Source: Desulfoscipio geothermicus (GTDB lineage Bacteria; Bacillota; Desulfotomaculia; Desulfotomaculales; Desulfallaceae). Taken from it: DNA of 64,000 nucleotides. Under the pieces are notes generated by a model. The model worked only from the letters and a program-made list of their open reading frames with translations. It was not told the origin of the DNA and made no database searches. This document shows, in pieces, positions 52,880 through 61,468 of the stretch. Position numbers and translations under genes: made by a program. How positions within the stretch are numbered: position 1 is the first letter of the stretch; every line of letters starts with the position of its first letter. Location of the stretch: the NCBI GenBank assembly GCA_016841205.1, contig JAENZP010000005.1, forward strand, positions 62,001 to 126,000. The letters are read 5' to 3'.

Positions 52880-53758
52880 CTAATAAGGGGAACGAGGAAC
52901 TCCCATGCGGTATCTGCCCCTGGTTTCCATACCACCAATACCGTCAAAACCGGTTATTGTGCTAGTAATGATATCCTGCAGGCTTATGGGATCATAAATG
53001 GATGTGAAGGAAATTTTTTCCACAACAAACACCGGGTCAAAGGCATGGATCAAAACCCGTTGGGGAGAACTAGCAAAATTGGCTCCGGCCCCAAGCAGGG
53101 ACTCATAATGGGACTGACAAGCCCCGGCAAATATTACCAGGTCATCCCGGCTTTTTTCATAACGACGGGCTTCTTTCACAGCGGCTACGAAATGGCTGGA
53201 GTTGTAGTAATTATTGATATCTGAAAAATCCTTGGTACCTTTTACAAAGCCGTCATGACCGGTAAGCACCAGTAAATCAGGACGGTGCTCTACCAGAAGA
53301 TTATATACTTTTTGCGCCTGCTGATTTTCCGGGATATTAAGACCATCAGCAGGTATTTGCAGCTGACGGTATGTGGTCATACATAAATCAAGATAATCAC
53401 CGTCGCCATCAATGTGCAATACCCGCCCCGGAACATCAAAACCTTCCATTTCACCTTTTTCCTTACCAGGTACCGACCGCATCAAAAACGTTTCCCGGTC
53501 TTTTTGACGGCGCATATAAACTCTGCGCATAGCCTCGTGGTTTTTGGTCATGGTCATCCGCCAGTAATCCGCCAATTTATTTGGTTCAATTTTAGCCAAA
53601 TCGTCTAGCGGACTATTTGCACAAAGCCGCATATCCAGACCCTTTAAGCGGGCTATTCGCTTTTCATCATCATCCTCGCAAATATCAATCACCTTAAAAT
53701 AAATATCCAGTCCGTATGACTTTCGCCCTACTATATCACCAACTTTTATGTCCAGCAT
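52880..53758 (-). CDS. yabG: Sporulation-specific protease YabG
   Basis: Cleaves coat proteins late in sporulation in Bacillus. 292 residues with KVGDIVGRKSYGLDIYFKV at the start, GRVLHIDGDGDYLDLCMTTY, LLVLTGHDGFVKG with the candidate catalytic His, IFAGACQSHYE with a Cys and RVLIHAFDPVFVVEKI. The ATG at 53758 follows GGAGGGG. Its place between rsmA and ispE is conserved. Confidence 0.95.
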   Translation of the reverse strand: MLDIKVGDIVGRKSYGLDIYFKVIDICEDDDEKRIARLKGLDMRLCANSPLDDLAKIEPNKLADYWRMTMTKNHEAMRRVYMRRQKDRETFLMRSVPGKEKGEMEGFDVPGRVLHIDGDGDYLDLCMTTYRQLQIPADGLNIPENQQAQKVYNLLVEHRPDLLVLTGHDGFVKGTKDFSDINNYYNSSHFVAAVKEARRYEKSRDDLVIFAGACQSHYESLLGAGANFASSPQRVLIHAFDPVFVVEKISFTSIYDPISLQDIITSTITGFDGIGGMETRGRYRMGVPRSPY

Positions 53759-53834
53759 CAATCAGCCCCTCCATTGTTTTTCTACATCTTATGAATTAGT
53801 AGGGCAAAGGTGTGAATTTACGCAAAATAAAAAT

Positions 53835-53872
53835 ACCGTCCCATAGTTAAGAAACTTTAACCATGGGACGGC
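53835..53872 (-). terminator. Leftward terminator beyond the opposing glycosyltransferase gene
   Basis: A 16-bp stem that, on the minus strand, pairs fully with two G-U pairs; on the plus strand the same positions are A-C mismatches. ATTTTTATTTT follows on the minus strand. The only leftward gene ahead of it is ykuK, so its message would pass antisense across the glycosyltransferase gene. Confidence 0.75.
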
Positions 53873-54013
53873 ATACTATAATCTACCATATTAAATACTG
53901 GTGCTCTGCACAATAACATGCCGGGCTACCAAAACGCACTTCAATAAAGCTAACAAGTGAGATTTTATAAACATTATCGAAGCACGCATATAACAAAGAG
54001 GAGGAAGCAGCCC

Positions 54014-54799
54014 GTGTTTATTGCAGTAATACCGGCGAAAAATGAAGCAAAAAGCTTGGAAAAAGTAATTGCTAATTTACCTGTTAATCAATTAGATTGC
54101 ATTATACCGGTGCTGAACGGCTGCACCGACAACTCTCTGGACGTTTTGGAAACAATAAATTGTCCTCTCTTGGCCCCATTATGGTTTACCGAGCCGCTGG
54201 GCATAGATGTTCCCCGTGCAGTAGGCGCAATAGAAGCTTCCCGGTTGAATGCTGACGGGATATTGTTTATTGACGGCGATATGTTTGGGGCAAATAAAGA
54301 AATGCTAACCAAGTTGGTTATAGCTGTTCGGGACCAAAGATTGGACCTGGCTTTGACCAATTGTTACCCAACTATTACATGGTCTGATATCAGCCCTGTG
54401 GCCGCCTGCCTGCTAAAAGTACGGGAAAAACTTAACCGACAATTGCAAGTCTTCAATATCATCGGCACTGCCACACCTTCCCACGGGCCCCATGCTGTTT
54501 CCGGCAGATTGCTGCAGTTAACAAGCCCGACTGATTTTGCCGTACCCCCTATGCTGCTGGCCAAGGCAGCCCGGGCCGACCTGCATATCGGTGTGGCCGC
54601 AGAAATAACCCATGTGCTTCTTGGTTCACCCCTGCGGAGCGCCGACCATGCTCGTAAAATTACAGAAACCATTATAGGTGATTGCCTGTCCGCCCTGTAC
54701 GCTAAAGACGGCAAATTGGGCCCTCGAACGTTGGACGGGCGGGACTACATCGGATATCACCACGAAAGACGCTGGGATTTGATTAGTGTCAAGCTTTAA
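54014..54799 (+). CDS. Family 2-type glycosyltransferase
   Basis: About 261 residues of the GT-A fold: FIAVIPAKNEAKSLEKVIAN at the start, VLNGCTDNSLDVLE, and GILFIDGDMFG with the metal-binding DGD. Ends in ERRWDLISVKL. The GTG at 54014 follows GAGGAGGAAG; the longer ORF is not needed. It is convergent with the YkuK-like gene, only two bases between their stops. Substrate unknown; spore polysaccharide is a guess. Confidence 0.85.
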   Translation: MFIAVIPAKNEAKSLEKVIANLPVNQLDCIIPVLNGCTDNSLDVLETINCPLLAPLWFTEPLGIDVPRAVGAIEASRLNADGILFIDGDMFGANKEMLTKLVIAVRDQRLDLALTNCYPTITWSDISPVAACLLKVREKLNRQLQVFNIIGTATPSHGPHAVSGRLLQLTSPTDFAVPPMLLAKAARADLHIGVAAEITHVLLGSPLRSADHARKITETIIGDCLSALYAKDGKLGPRTLDGRDYIGYHHERRWDLISVKL

Positions 54800-54801
54800 C
54801 T

Positions 54802-55272
54802 TTACTTGGTATGTCTATCTGCAACAGAGGAGGCACCGTAGGCATCGGGTTTAATTTTAGCCTGAAAGCCGCTGCCAACAACCATACCCACAACCTCTTT
54901 AATTAAGTCACGGGTCTCACCCTGGGTACCCACATCAATATGAACCTCTACCGGCAATTCAGCAAAACCGCTTTGGGAAAAATATTCTGCAATTTGGCTA
55001 CCCAATTCCAGGCTTAGAGCAGTTTCATAAAAAATTTTTTGACGCAGGCTTTTTATCTTGCGCTGCATTTTTTTATGATAATAGTATCTAGCCCCCTTGC
55101 CCTGGCGGTGTACCACAACTGCGGTAACAAAACAGGTTTCATTCCTAACCATGGAATCAGTACCAATAATAATTTTGTAAGATGAACTGGGTAGCCCCCT
55201 GATATAGCCGATAACATCATCCATCATTTCAACAAATGACAATTTCCCCTTGGAAGGACTGATAAAAGACAA
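54802..55272 (-). CDS. YkuK-like RNase H-fold protein (DUF458)
   Basis: About 157 residues. Conserved pieces are YKIIIGTDSMVRN, FVTAVVVHRQGKGARYYYHK, HIDVGTQGETRDLIKEVVG and IKPDAYGASSVADRHTK. RNase H-like acidic positions occur in GTDS and DVGTQGETRD. The TTG at 55272 is nine bases after AAGGAG. It follows rsmA by about 20 bases. Confidence 0.88.
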   Translation of the reverse strand: MSFISPSKGKLSFVEMMDDVIGYIRGLPSSSYKIIIGTDSMVRNETCFVTAVVVHRQGKGARYYYHKKMQRKIKSLRQKIFYETALSLELGSQIAEYFSQSGFAELPVEVHIDVGTQGETRDLIKEVVGMVVGSGFQAKIKPDAYGASSVADRHTK

Positions 55273-55292
55273 GTAGTCCATCTCCTTTTATA

Positions 55293-56162
55293 TTACCTGC
55301 ATTTAATATAAGCATCGGCCAAACGGGCAAACTCCTGCAAATTAAGCGTCTCACCCCGACGCACCGGATCAATTTCAGCCTGTTGCAAAATATAAAGCCA
55401 CCTATCCCTGGGTAACTCCTTATCCACACAACCTAACGCATTAAGCAATATTTTGCGCCTTTGTTGAAAAGCCGCCCTAATCAGAGCAAAATAGATTTGC
55501 TCATTTATTACACAAACCGCCGGGCTTTTCCTTACCGTCATGCTTACCACTGCTGAGTCTACTTCCGGGCGCGGCAAGAATACGGTGCGGGGCACCTTGA
55601 AAGCCATCTCTACCACCGCATAATAATTTGCGGCCAAGGTGAGTGCCCCGTAATCCTTGGTGCCCGGAGAAGCGGTAAGCCGCCGGGCAACCTCCTCCTG
55701 AACCATAACAATTATTTTACGGACGGAGGATTGCTTTTCCAGTAAATGCATAATTAGAGGAGTGGTAATATAATATGGTAGGTTAGCCACAACCTTATAC
55801 CCGTCTGCCGGAATACCGGTTCGGTCTTGCACCAGCTGTTCAAAATCGATTTTCAAAGCATCCGCCTCTACCAATGTAACATTATCCAGCCCATCCAGCG
55901 TTTCTGTCAGCAATGGAAGCACAGTGCGGTCAATTTCTACAGCTACCACCTGCCGGGCTTTTTTAGCCAGGCGATAGGTAAGTGTACCCACCCCCGGACC
56001 GATTTCCACCACTATATCCATATTATTCAACTCAGCAGCAATTAATATCTTATCTATAATATTACCGTCAATTAAAAAATTTTGCCCAAATTTTTTTTTA
56101 ATCCTAAATTGATGACGCTGCAACAAATCTCTTAATGCACTTGGTGATGTAGGATCCAACAC
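55293..56162 (-). CDS. rsmA: 16S rRNA dimethyladenosine transferase
   Basis: Dimethylates A1518 and A1519 of 16S rRNA. 289 residues with KKFGQNFLIDGNIIDKI, VEIGPGVGTLTYRLAKKA (SAM site), VVANLPYYITTPLIMHLL (catalytic NLPY) and FQQRRKILLNAL. GTG start behind GGAGG. ksgA of Bacillus, but rnmV is not next to it. Confidence 0.97.
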   Translation of the reverse strand: MLDPTSPSALRDLLQRHQFRIKKKFGQNFLIDGNIIDKILIAAELNNMDIVVEIGPGVGTLTYRLAKKARQVVAVEIDRTVLPLLTETLDGLDNVTLVEADALKIDFEQLVQDRTGIPADGYKVVANLPYYITTPLIMHLLEKQSSVRKIIVMVQEEVARRLTASPGTKDYGALTLAANYYAVVEMAFKVPRTVFLPRPEVDSAVVSMTVRKSPAVCVINEQIYFALIRAAFQQRRKILLNALGCVDKELPRDRWLYILQQAEIDPVRRGETLNLQEFARLADAYIKCR

Positions 56163-56228
56163 AATCTACCTCCGCAAATTTAAATAACAGTTATACTTAT
56201 ATCATACCAGTTTAGGCATGAAAATAAA

Positions 56229-56260
56229 AAAGAGAGGCATTGGCCCCTCAACTTTTTATT
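56229..56260 (-). terminator. Terminator of the YabE-like gene
   Basis: GTTGAGGGG and CCTCTC pair imperfectly around CCAATG on the minus strand and are followed by TTTTTT. It overlaps the gene's stop. Confidence 0.75.
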
Positions 56261-57287
56261 CAAGCAAATACACTTTCACAAAACGTCTTCCCCAGCTCAA
56301 GGCCTGACTCTTGCTTTCCATAAAAACATCAATGCGATTCCCTTTGATTGCCGAACCTTTATCTAGCGCCCTAGCGTAACCATACCCCTCCACGTACAGC
56401 CGACTGCCCATGGAAATTACCGACGTGTCCACTGCCACAACCCCCATATGGGGACTAACCCCGGCAGCAGTGTTATGACCGGTATAAGTATAGGCAGTGG
56501 CCACCATGTCATAAGCGCGGGAGAACCTAAAGGTGTCACCACCCCGGGAAACGACCTGCATAGTACCTACCTGGACCACCCGATCCACAGGCTCTTGTAA
56601 CACACTGCTGGCCAAAAGACGCTTTTCTGTCAATATGCCGTTTTTATAAACTTTTTCCCAAATCTTTTTTTCTAATCCTTCTTTACCGCTGTTTATTACC
56701 CGAACAATCCCACTTAATAATGTAGCATCATTTTTCCGCTGTATCCGGCAGGGAATAGGTACTTCTTCCTCTATTATATGGGTATTAATCCGATCTACTT
56801 GAATGCGAGCTTCTTTATCCAACCGGGAGGAAAGACCGGGGATAACAATATCCCGTTCCCCAAGCACCACGCCTTCTTCTTTGAGCACATCGCCAACCGT
56901 TTCAGCGGAGCTCATTAGTTGGTATTTTTCACAACCCACCTGCAACTGCACCGGTACAGCCCGGCGCACTTTAACCGTCATGCCATCCTTAAGGACAGTG
57001 TCCGGACTTGGAGACACCCTATCCTTTTCAGAGAGGACAACACCCTCTGCCCGCAAAAGTTCATCAACATTATTATTAAAAGTATGCACTTCCCACCGTT
57101 CACCATCTACCGACAAATTAACTTCCTTTTGGGCACCCTGGTATGCTGAAATGATGGCCACAGCCAACACCATAACGGCCAGCAAAGCCGACGCAACTCT
57201 GCCATTAAAGAAGTTGTTGGATATGGTACACTCCGCCGCTTTTTCGTCCGAAATTATATTTATCCCTCCCTTGAAGAACTGCAACAT
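56256..57287 (-). CDS. yabE: YabE-like cell-wall protein: DUF348, G5 and 3D domains
   Basis: 343 residues: one membrane anchor (VASALLAVMVLAVAIISAYQ), two DUF348 repeats (residues 55-150), a G5 domain near 160-235 and a C-terminal 3D domain with MVATAYTYTGHNTAAGVSP, GVVAVDTSVISMGSRLYVEG and LDKGSAIKGNRIDVFM carrying the three aspartates. It resembles resuscitation/stationary-phase lytic enzymes. The ATG at 57287 has a weak site; AAGGGAGGG lies downstream and would serve ATA or ATT codons, so the start is uncertain. Confidence 0.88.
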   Translation of the reverse strand: MLQFFKGGINIISDEKAAECTISNNFFNGRVASALLAVMVLAVAIISAYQGAQKEVNLSVDGERWEVHTFNNNVDELLRAEGVVLSEKDRVSPSPDTVLKDGMTVKVRRAVPVQLQVGCEKYQLMSSAETVGDVLKEEGVVLGERDIVIPGLSSRLDKEARIQVDRINTHIIEEEVPIPCRIQRKNDATLLSGIVRVINSGKEGLEKKIWEKVYKNGILTEKRLLASSVLQEPVDRVVQVGTMQVVSRGGDTFRFSRAYDMVATAYTYTGHNTAAGVSPHMGVVAVDTSVISMGSRLYVEGYGYARALDKGSAIKGNRIDVFMESKSQALSWGRRFVKVYLLE

Positions 57288-57626
57288 AAATTTTTACCGG
57301 CACAGTCCTACAATAACAAATTGGTCTGTAAAAATTTGATGCTCATATAAACTAATTTAGTTTATTAGCTAAAATCACTGGGAGGCTAACACCGGTCACA
57401 ACTTGACTTTATATATATTCGCCACATGATATATTCGCTACATGTTGTCTATTTCCTGCAATGCTGGTTATATTTTTCAACATGCTCACATGTATTATTC
57501 TATGAACCTGTCCCGGTCTTTATTACTTTACCGTTTATTACATTACTTGAAAAGTATCCCAGCCAAAATTGCAGCAAAAAAACAGCCGCTAAATAGCAAC
57601 TGTTAATTAAAATCAAGGTACGGCAG
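57288..57626. other. Non-coding interval between the YabE-like gene and cobO
   Basis: 339 bases, AT-rich. At 57574-57603 ACAGTTGCT and AGCGGCTGT pair on the minus strand with two G-U pairs and are followed by TTTTTTT, a likely cobO terminator. No open reading frame with a ribosome binding site and no riboswitch motif was recognised in the rest. Confidence 0.7.
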
Positions 57627-58175
57627 CTAAAACTCTATACCCTTTTGAGCCGGTATACCAACGGCAAAGGGGTGCTTCACTTCCCGCATTTCGGTTACGA
57701 GATCGGCTGAACCCACCACTTCGTTTGCTACATTACGCCCGGTGAGCACCAGATGCAAACCAGGCGGTTTACTGCGAATAATATCCAACACATCCTCCAC
57801 ATCCACCAGACCATAATGCACAGCACAGTTTATTTCATCGAGGACTACCATGTCGGCCGCCCCCTCTCGCATAGCTTTTTTTGCTTCTTCCAGTGCGTTT
57901 TGGGCAGCTGCACGGTGCCCATCCAAACCCTTGTCATTGGAACATCTAATAAATCCTTCACCCATCTGTCGAATTACAAAGTTGGGACCTAGCTTTTCCG
58001 CAGCTATTAGTTCACCGCATTTCCAGCTACCCTTAATAAACTGTAAAATTAGAACTTTCATGCCCTGCCCCCAGGCCCGCAGCGCCATGCCCAACGCCGC
58101 GGTGGTTTTACCTTTGCCATTTCCTGTGAACACAAGCGTCAAGCCCCTAGCTGCAACCGATGTTTCTTCCGACAT
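57627..58175 (-). CDS. cobO: Cob(I)alamin adenosyltransferase CobO/BtuR
   Basis: 182 residues. P-loop VFTGNGKGKTTAALGMALRA, VLILQFIKGSW, MVVLDEINCAVHYGLV (metal and substrate site) and VLTGRNVANEVVGSADLVTE. Adenosylates corrinoids using ATP. Its insertion between tatD and the YabE-like gene is not the Bacillus arrangement. No cobalamin riboswitch motif was recognised in the short upstream gap. Confidence 0.95.
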   Translation of the reverse strand: MSEETSVAARGLTLVFTGNGKGKTTAALGMALRAWGQGMKVLILQFIKGSWKCGELIAAEKLGPNFVIRQMGEGFIRCSNDKGLDGHRAAAQNALEEAKKAMREGAADMVVLDEINCAVHYGLVDVEDVLDIIRSKPPGLHLVLTGRNVANEVVGSADLVTEMREVKHPFAVGIPAQKGIEF

Positions 58176-58235
58176 ATCAGCCCCCTCCCATCTACTTATA
58201 TTTTTAAATCCATATTTAAACCGAACCTTGGCATT

Positions 58236-59057
58236 TCATTCTATATTAAAAAGCCTTTTCGCATTAGCGGTGGTAACCCGGGCCAGTTCGTCCGGCGGCA
58301 TATCACGCAGTGCAGCAATATGTGCGGCCACATACCTTACATAAGACGGCTCATTGCGCCGCCCCCTAAAGGGCTCCGGGGCTAGAAAAGGGCAGTCGGT
58401 TTCTACCAGCAGACGTTCTATCGGCACCCGCACGGCAATCTCCTTTAACTTAGGGGCTTTATTAAAGGTCACCGGCCCGGCCAGGGAGATATAAAATCCC
58501 ATCTCCATAGCCTCCTTGGCCACCTCCCAACTCCCGCTGAAACAATGAATTACCCCCCCGGCCGGGCTAATGCCGTCCCGGCGCAAAATATCCATCAAGT
58601 CACCGAAGGCCTCCCGCGCATGAATGATCACCGGTATGCCCAGCTCCCGCACCAAAGCCAGCTGTTCCCGAAAAACCCGCTGCTGCACCGGACGCGGCGA
58701 AAGATCCCGGTAGTAATCAAGTCCTATTTCACCAAGTGCCGCCACTCGAGGGTGCCCAGCTAAATCAGCCAGCCGGGACAGGTAATCCGGTGCCGCGTCC
58801 TCAGCATCGTGCGGGTGCACACCTACCGCAGCCGCCACGCCAGGGCGGCTTTCCGCCATAGCTACCGCTTGTTCCGATGAGTTTATATCAAATCCCACGC
58901 ACATTGCCCGGGTAATCCCAACCTCGGCCATACGGCTAAATACCTGGTCAAGATCGGCGGTAAATAGTTCATCATAAAGGTGAGTGTGAGTATCAAATAG
59001 TTCACCAGCCACTTCTCTCATCTCTGTCCCGTGAATTCTACCTACCAGCAAACTCAT
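58236..59057 (-). CDS. tatD: TatD-family metal-dependent DNase
   Basis: 273 residues: FDTHTHLYDELF (metal-binding HxH), GEIGLDYYRD, VIIHAREAFGDLM, VIHCFSGSWE and VETDCPFLAPEPFRG. The first base of the start codon is the last base of the metG stop codon, so the genes are coupled. Alternative start further in is possible at residue 13. Confidence 0.95.
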   Translation of the reverse strand: MSLLVGRIHGTEMREVAGELFDTHTHLYDELFTADLDQVFSRMAEVGITRAMCVGFDINSSEQAVAMAESRPGVAAAVGVHPHDAEDAAPDYLSRLADLAGHPRVAALGEIGLDYYRDLSPRPVQQRVFREQLALVRELGIPVIIHAREAFGDLMDILRRDGISPAGGVIHCFSGSWEVAKEAMEMGFYISLAGPVTFNKAPKLKEIAVRVPIERLLVETDCPFLAPEPFRGRRNEPSYVRYVAAHIAALRDMPPDELARVTTANAKRLFNIE

Positions 59058-60613
59058 TATGCTTCTCCCACAGTAGCAGGGTCAATGCGCGGGAACAGCG
59101 GCTCTCCGCGTTTGAGTACCGTACCGCCCGGCAATTTGCCCCATTGCAGTGATTCCCAGGTGTACAGGTGCGGCTGTCCCTCAATACCCAAAAGGGGCCA
59201 GGCCCTCTCCGGTAAGCCGGGCATAAAAGGCGCTACCATTACCGTAGCAAATCTCAAAGCCTCGGCCACATTGTACAGTACGGTGTTTAAGCGGTCCTGC
59301 TTGGACGGATCCTTGGCCAGCGCCCAGGGCGCGGTTTCTTCCAGGTATTTGTTGGCCCGGCCCACCAGGCGCAATATAGCCGCCAAAGCGTTAGAAATTT
59401 CCCGGCGTTCCATAAGCTCCTCCACCTCAGACGGTGTAGCCTGGGCCATCTCCAGCAGTTCCCCGTCAGGCCCCTCGGGAGCGGATGGTATTTCCAAGCG
59501 TCCCTTGAAGTACTTATTTACCATAGCGCAAGTACGATTGAACAAGTTACCAAAATCATTGGCCAGATCAACATTGATACGATGTACCAGTGCCTCCTCC
59601 GAATAAATAACATCCGCGCCCAAGGGCATTTCTCGAAGCAGGTAGTAGCGGATAGCATCCACGCCGTACCTGTCGATAAGCACCAGCGGATCTACAACAT
59701 TGCCCTTGGACTTGCTCATTTTACCACTATCCAGCAGCACCCATCCGTGCCCCACAACCTGCTTGGGCAAGGGCAATTCCAAAGCCATAAGTATAATGGG
59801 CCAGATAATAGTATGAAAGCGAACAATATCTTTACCCACCAAGTGGATATCAGCCGGCCAGAATTTTTGGTACAGCGCATCGTTTTCCTCACCGTACCCA
59901 AGCGCGGAAATATAATTGGTCAGAGCATCTACCCAGACGTAAATGACATGTTTTTGGTCAAAGGGCACTTCAATACCCCAGTCAAAGGTAGTGCGTGATA
60001 CACAAAGATCTTCGAGGCCGCTTTTAATAAAGCTGACCATTTCATTGCGCCGGGAAGCAGGCTTGATAAAGTCGGGATTATCCTCAATGTACTTGAGCAT
60101 GCGATCTGCATACTTGGATATCCTAAAGAAATAGCTTTCCTCCTCCAGCGGCTCCACAGAGCGTCCGCAGTCGGGGCAATTGCCGTCTTCCAGTCGTGCC
60201 TCGGTCCATAGTGTCTCGCAGGGTGTACAGTACCATCCCTTATAATTGGCCTTATAAATATCACCCTGATCATATAACTTTTGAAAAACTTTCTGAACCA
60301 CTTTTTTATGCCTGTCTTCAGTAGTGCGAATAAAATCATCGTAATTTATATTCAAACTGCTCCAGAGGTTTTTAAAGCCCGCTACAATTTTGTCCACATA
60401 CTCCAGTGGTGTCTCACCCCGTTCCCGAGCCGAGCGTTCAATTTTCTGACCGTGCTCGTCGGAGCCCGTTAAAAACCAAACTTCATGGCCAGTCAGTTTT
60501 TTAAACCGGGCCATGGCATCGGCCGCCACGGTGGTATAGGCGTGCCCAATGTGTAAGTTATCGCTGGGATAGTAAATCGGTGTAGTTATGTAAAAAGTTT
60601 TCTTATTATCCAT
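59057..60613 (-). CDS. metG: Methionyl-tRNA synthetase
   Basis: 518 residues: TTPIYYPSDNLHIGHAYTTV (HIGH box), WYCTPCETLWTEARLEDGN with the zinc-binding cysteines, and LLDSGKMSKSKGNVVDPL. The C-terminal tRNA-binding dimerisation domain found in longer MetG proteins is absent, which is a known short form. Controlled by the T-box upstream. It is transcribed ahead of tatD. Confidence 0.97.
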   Translation of the reverse strand: MDNKKTFYITTPIYYPSDNLHIGHAYTTVAADAMARFKKLTGHEVWFLTGSDEHGQKIERSARERGETPLEYVDKIVAGFKNLWSSLNINYDDFIRTTEDRHKKVVQKVFQKLYDQGDIYKANYKGWYCTPCETLWTEARLEDGNCPDCGRSVEPLEEESYFFRISKYADRMLKYIEDNPDFIKPASRRNEMVSFIKSGLEDLCVSRTTFDWGIEVPFDQKHVIYVWVDALTNYISALGYGEENDALYQKFWPADIHLVGKDIVRFHTIIWPIILMALELPLPKQVVGHGWVLLDSGKMSKSKGNVVDPLVLIDRYGVDAIRYYLLREMPLGADVIYSEEALVHRINVDLANDFGNLFNRTCAMVNKYFKGRLEIPSAPEGPDGELLEMAQATPSEVEELMERREISNALAAILRLVGRANKYLEETAPWALAKDPSKQDRLNTVLYNVAEALRFATVMVAPFMPGLPERAWPLLGIEGQPHLYTWESLQWGKLPGGTVLKRGEPLFPRIDPATVGEA

Positions 60614-60699
60614 ACTTTACTCCTTCCAGACACTGTATAAATTTTAAAATCCTCATAGTAACTCATACTCTTGTGTTGGCTCCAGGCAAACGCTGCCAC

Positions 60700-60733
60700 A
60701 AAATAAATAACGCCCCCGGTTTACCCAGGGGCG
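60700..60733 (-). terminator. T-box regulated terminator of metG
   Basis: CGCCCCTGGG and CCGGGGGCG pair around TAAA on the minus strand and are followed by TTATTTATTTT, between the T-box sequence and metG. Confidence 0.9.
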
Positions 60734-60975
60734 AAAAATATTTTCCGCGTTACCACCCTTATTTCACCAGTCCTAGCTAGCTAAAACTGGCCTCATTAAG
60801 GTACAGGGACTTACTTCCCCGATACCACAAGCTTGATAACGGCGCTTAACCGGTACGGCCTACTTTTGCATTCGGCCAACAGCTCCGGAGCCATCTTCAA
60901 CACGGTTTCCCCGGTGGGCTCACACCTACCCCACTCGCTGGGCGGTTCTTCCGTATTTACTCCTCTCCATCATGA
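60734..60975 (-). promoter_or_regulatory. T-box riboswitch, methionine specifier
   Basis: On the minus strand the T-box sequence AAGGGTGGTAACGCGG (60745-60762) is close to the consensus, and the upstream stem I region contains GAGTAAATACGGAAGAACC and GAAGATGGCTCC. The ATG at 60892-60894 lies where the specifier codon should be, matching methionine. It precedes metG, so uncharged tRNA-Met should allow read-through. Confidence 0.9.
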
Positions 60976-61079
60976 CCTGTATCGACATATTGATTTTAAA
61001 GTAAAGAAGTCTATCTTGTCAAGTTTTCCCTAAATCAAGATTTTTTATACAAAAAAAACCAATATTTATAAAAAAGATG

Positions 61080-61108
61080 TTGACTTTTACTGCCATCACT
61101 GGTACCAT
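61080..61108 (+). promoter_or_regulatory. SigA-type promoter of abrB
   Basis: TTGACT (61080-61085) and TACCAT (61103-61108) are separated by 17 bases, about 64 bases before the start codon. Confidence 0.65.
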
Positions 61109-61132
61109 TTACTTGTGGATTAAAATCAATTT

Positions 61133-61141
61133 ATGTCGAAA
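61133..61141 (+). promoter_or_regulatory. Spo0A box in the abrB leader
   Basis: TGTCGAAAA matches the 0A-box core TGNCGAA exactly. It lies about 25 bases downstream of the -10 element of the promoter at 61080-61108, the arrangement by which phosphorylated Spo0A represses abrB in Bacillus. Confidence 0.7.
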
Positions 61142-61171
61142 AATGTTTTGTTGTTAAGGGGAGGGAAAGAC

Positions 61172-61438
61172 ATGAAATCAACTGGTATTGTTAGAAAAGT
61201 GGACGAGCTTGGACGCGTGGTAATTCCCATCGAATTACGTCGCACACTAGGCATTGATGAAAAAGACGCCCTGGAAATTTACGTTGATGCCGAAAAAATT
61301 ATATTAAAGAAATATGAGCCTGCCTGCGTATTCTGCGGCAACGCCACTGATGTACAGCACTACAAGGGCAAGCTGGTCTGCCGGAGTTGCGCTCTGGCCA
61401 TGTTTGAAAATGTAAAAGAAGAAGATAAGGCCATGTAG
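61172..61438 (+). CDS. abrB: AbrB-family transition-state regulator
   Basis: 88 residues. AbrB DNA-binding domain MKSTGIVRKVDELGRVVIPI and ELRRTLGIDEKDALEIYV, then a C-terminal region with two cysteine pairs (CVFCGN and CRSC), which may hold zinc. AGGGGAGGG precedes the ATG at 61172. Rightward, divergent from metG. The first 50 residues resemble SpoVT at 30080. Confidence 0.95.
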   Translation: MKSTGIVRKVDELGRVVIPIELRRTLGIDEKDALEIYVDAEKIILKKYEPACVFCGNATDVQHYKGKLVCRSCALAMFENVKEEDKAM

Positions 61439-61468
61439 TATTGGATACACAAGTTAATAGATAATTTA

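Noticed and set aside
56803-57339. 178-codon plus-strand frame opposite the YabE-like gene
   Set aside because: No ribosome binding site, no family match, and the opposite strand carries clear domains.
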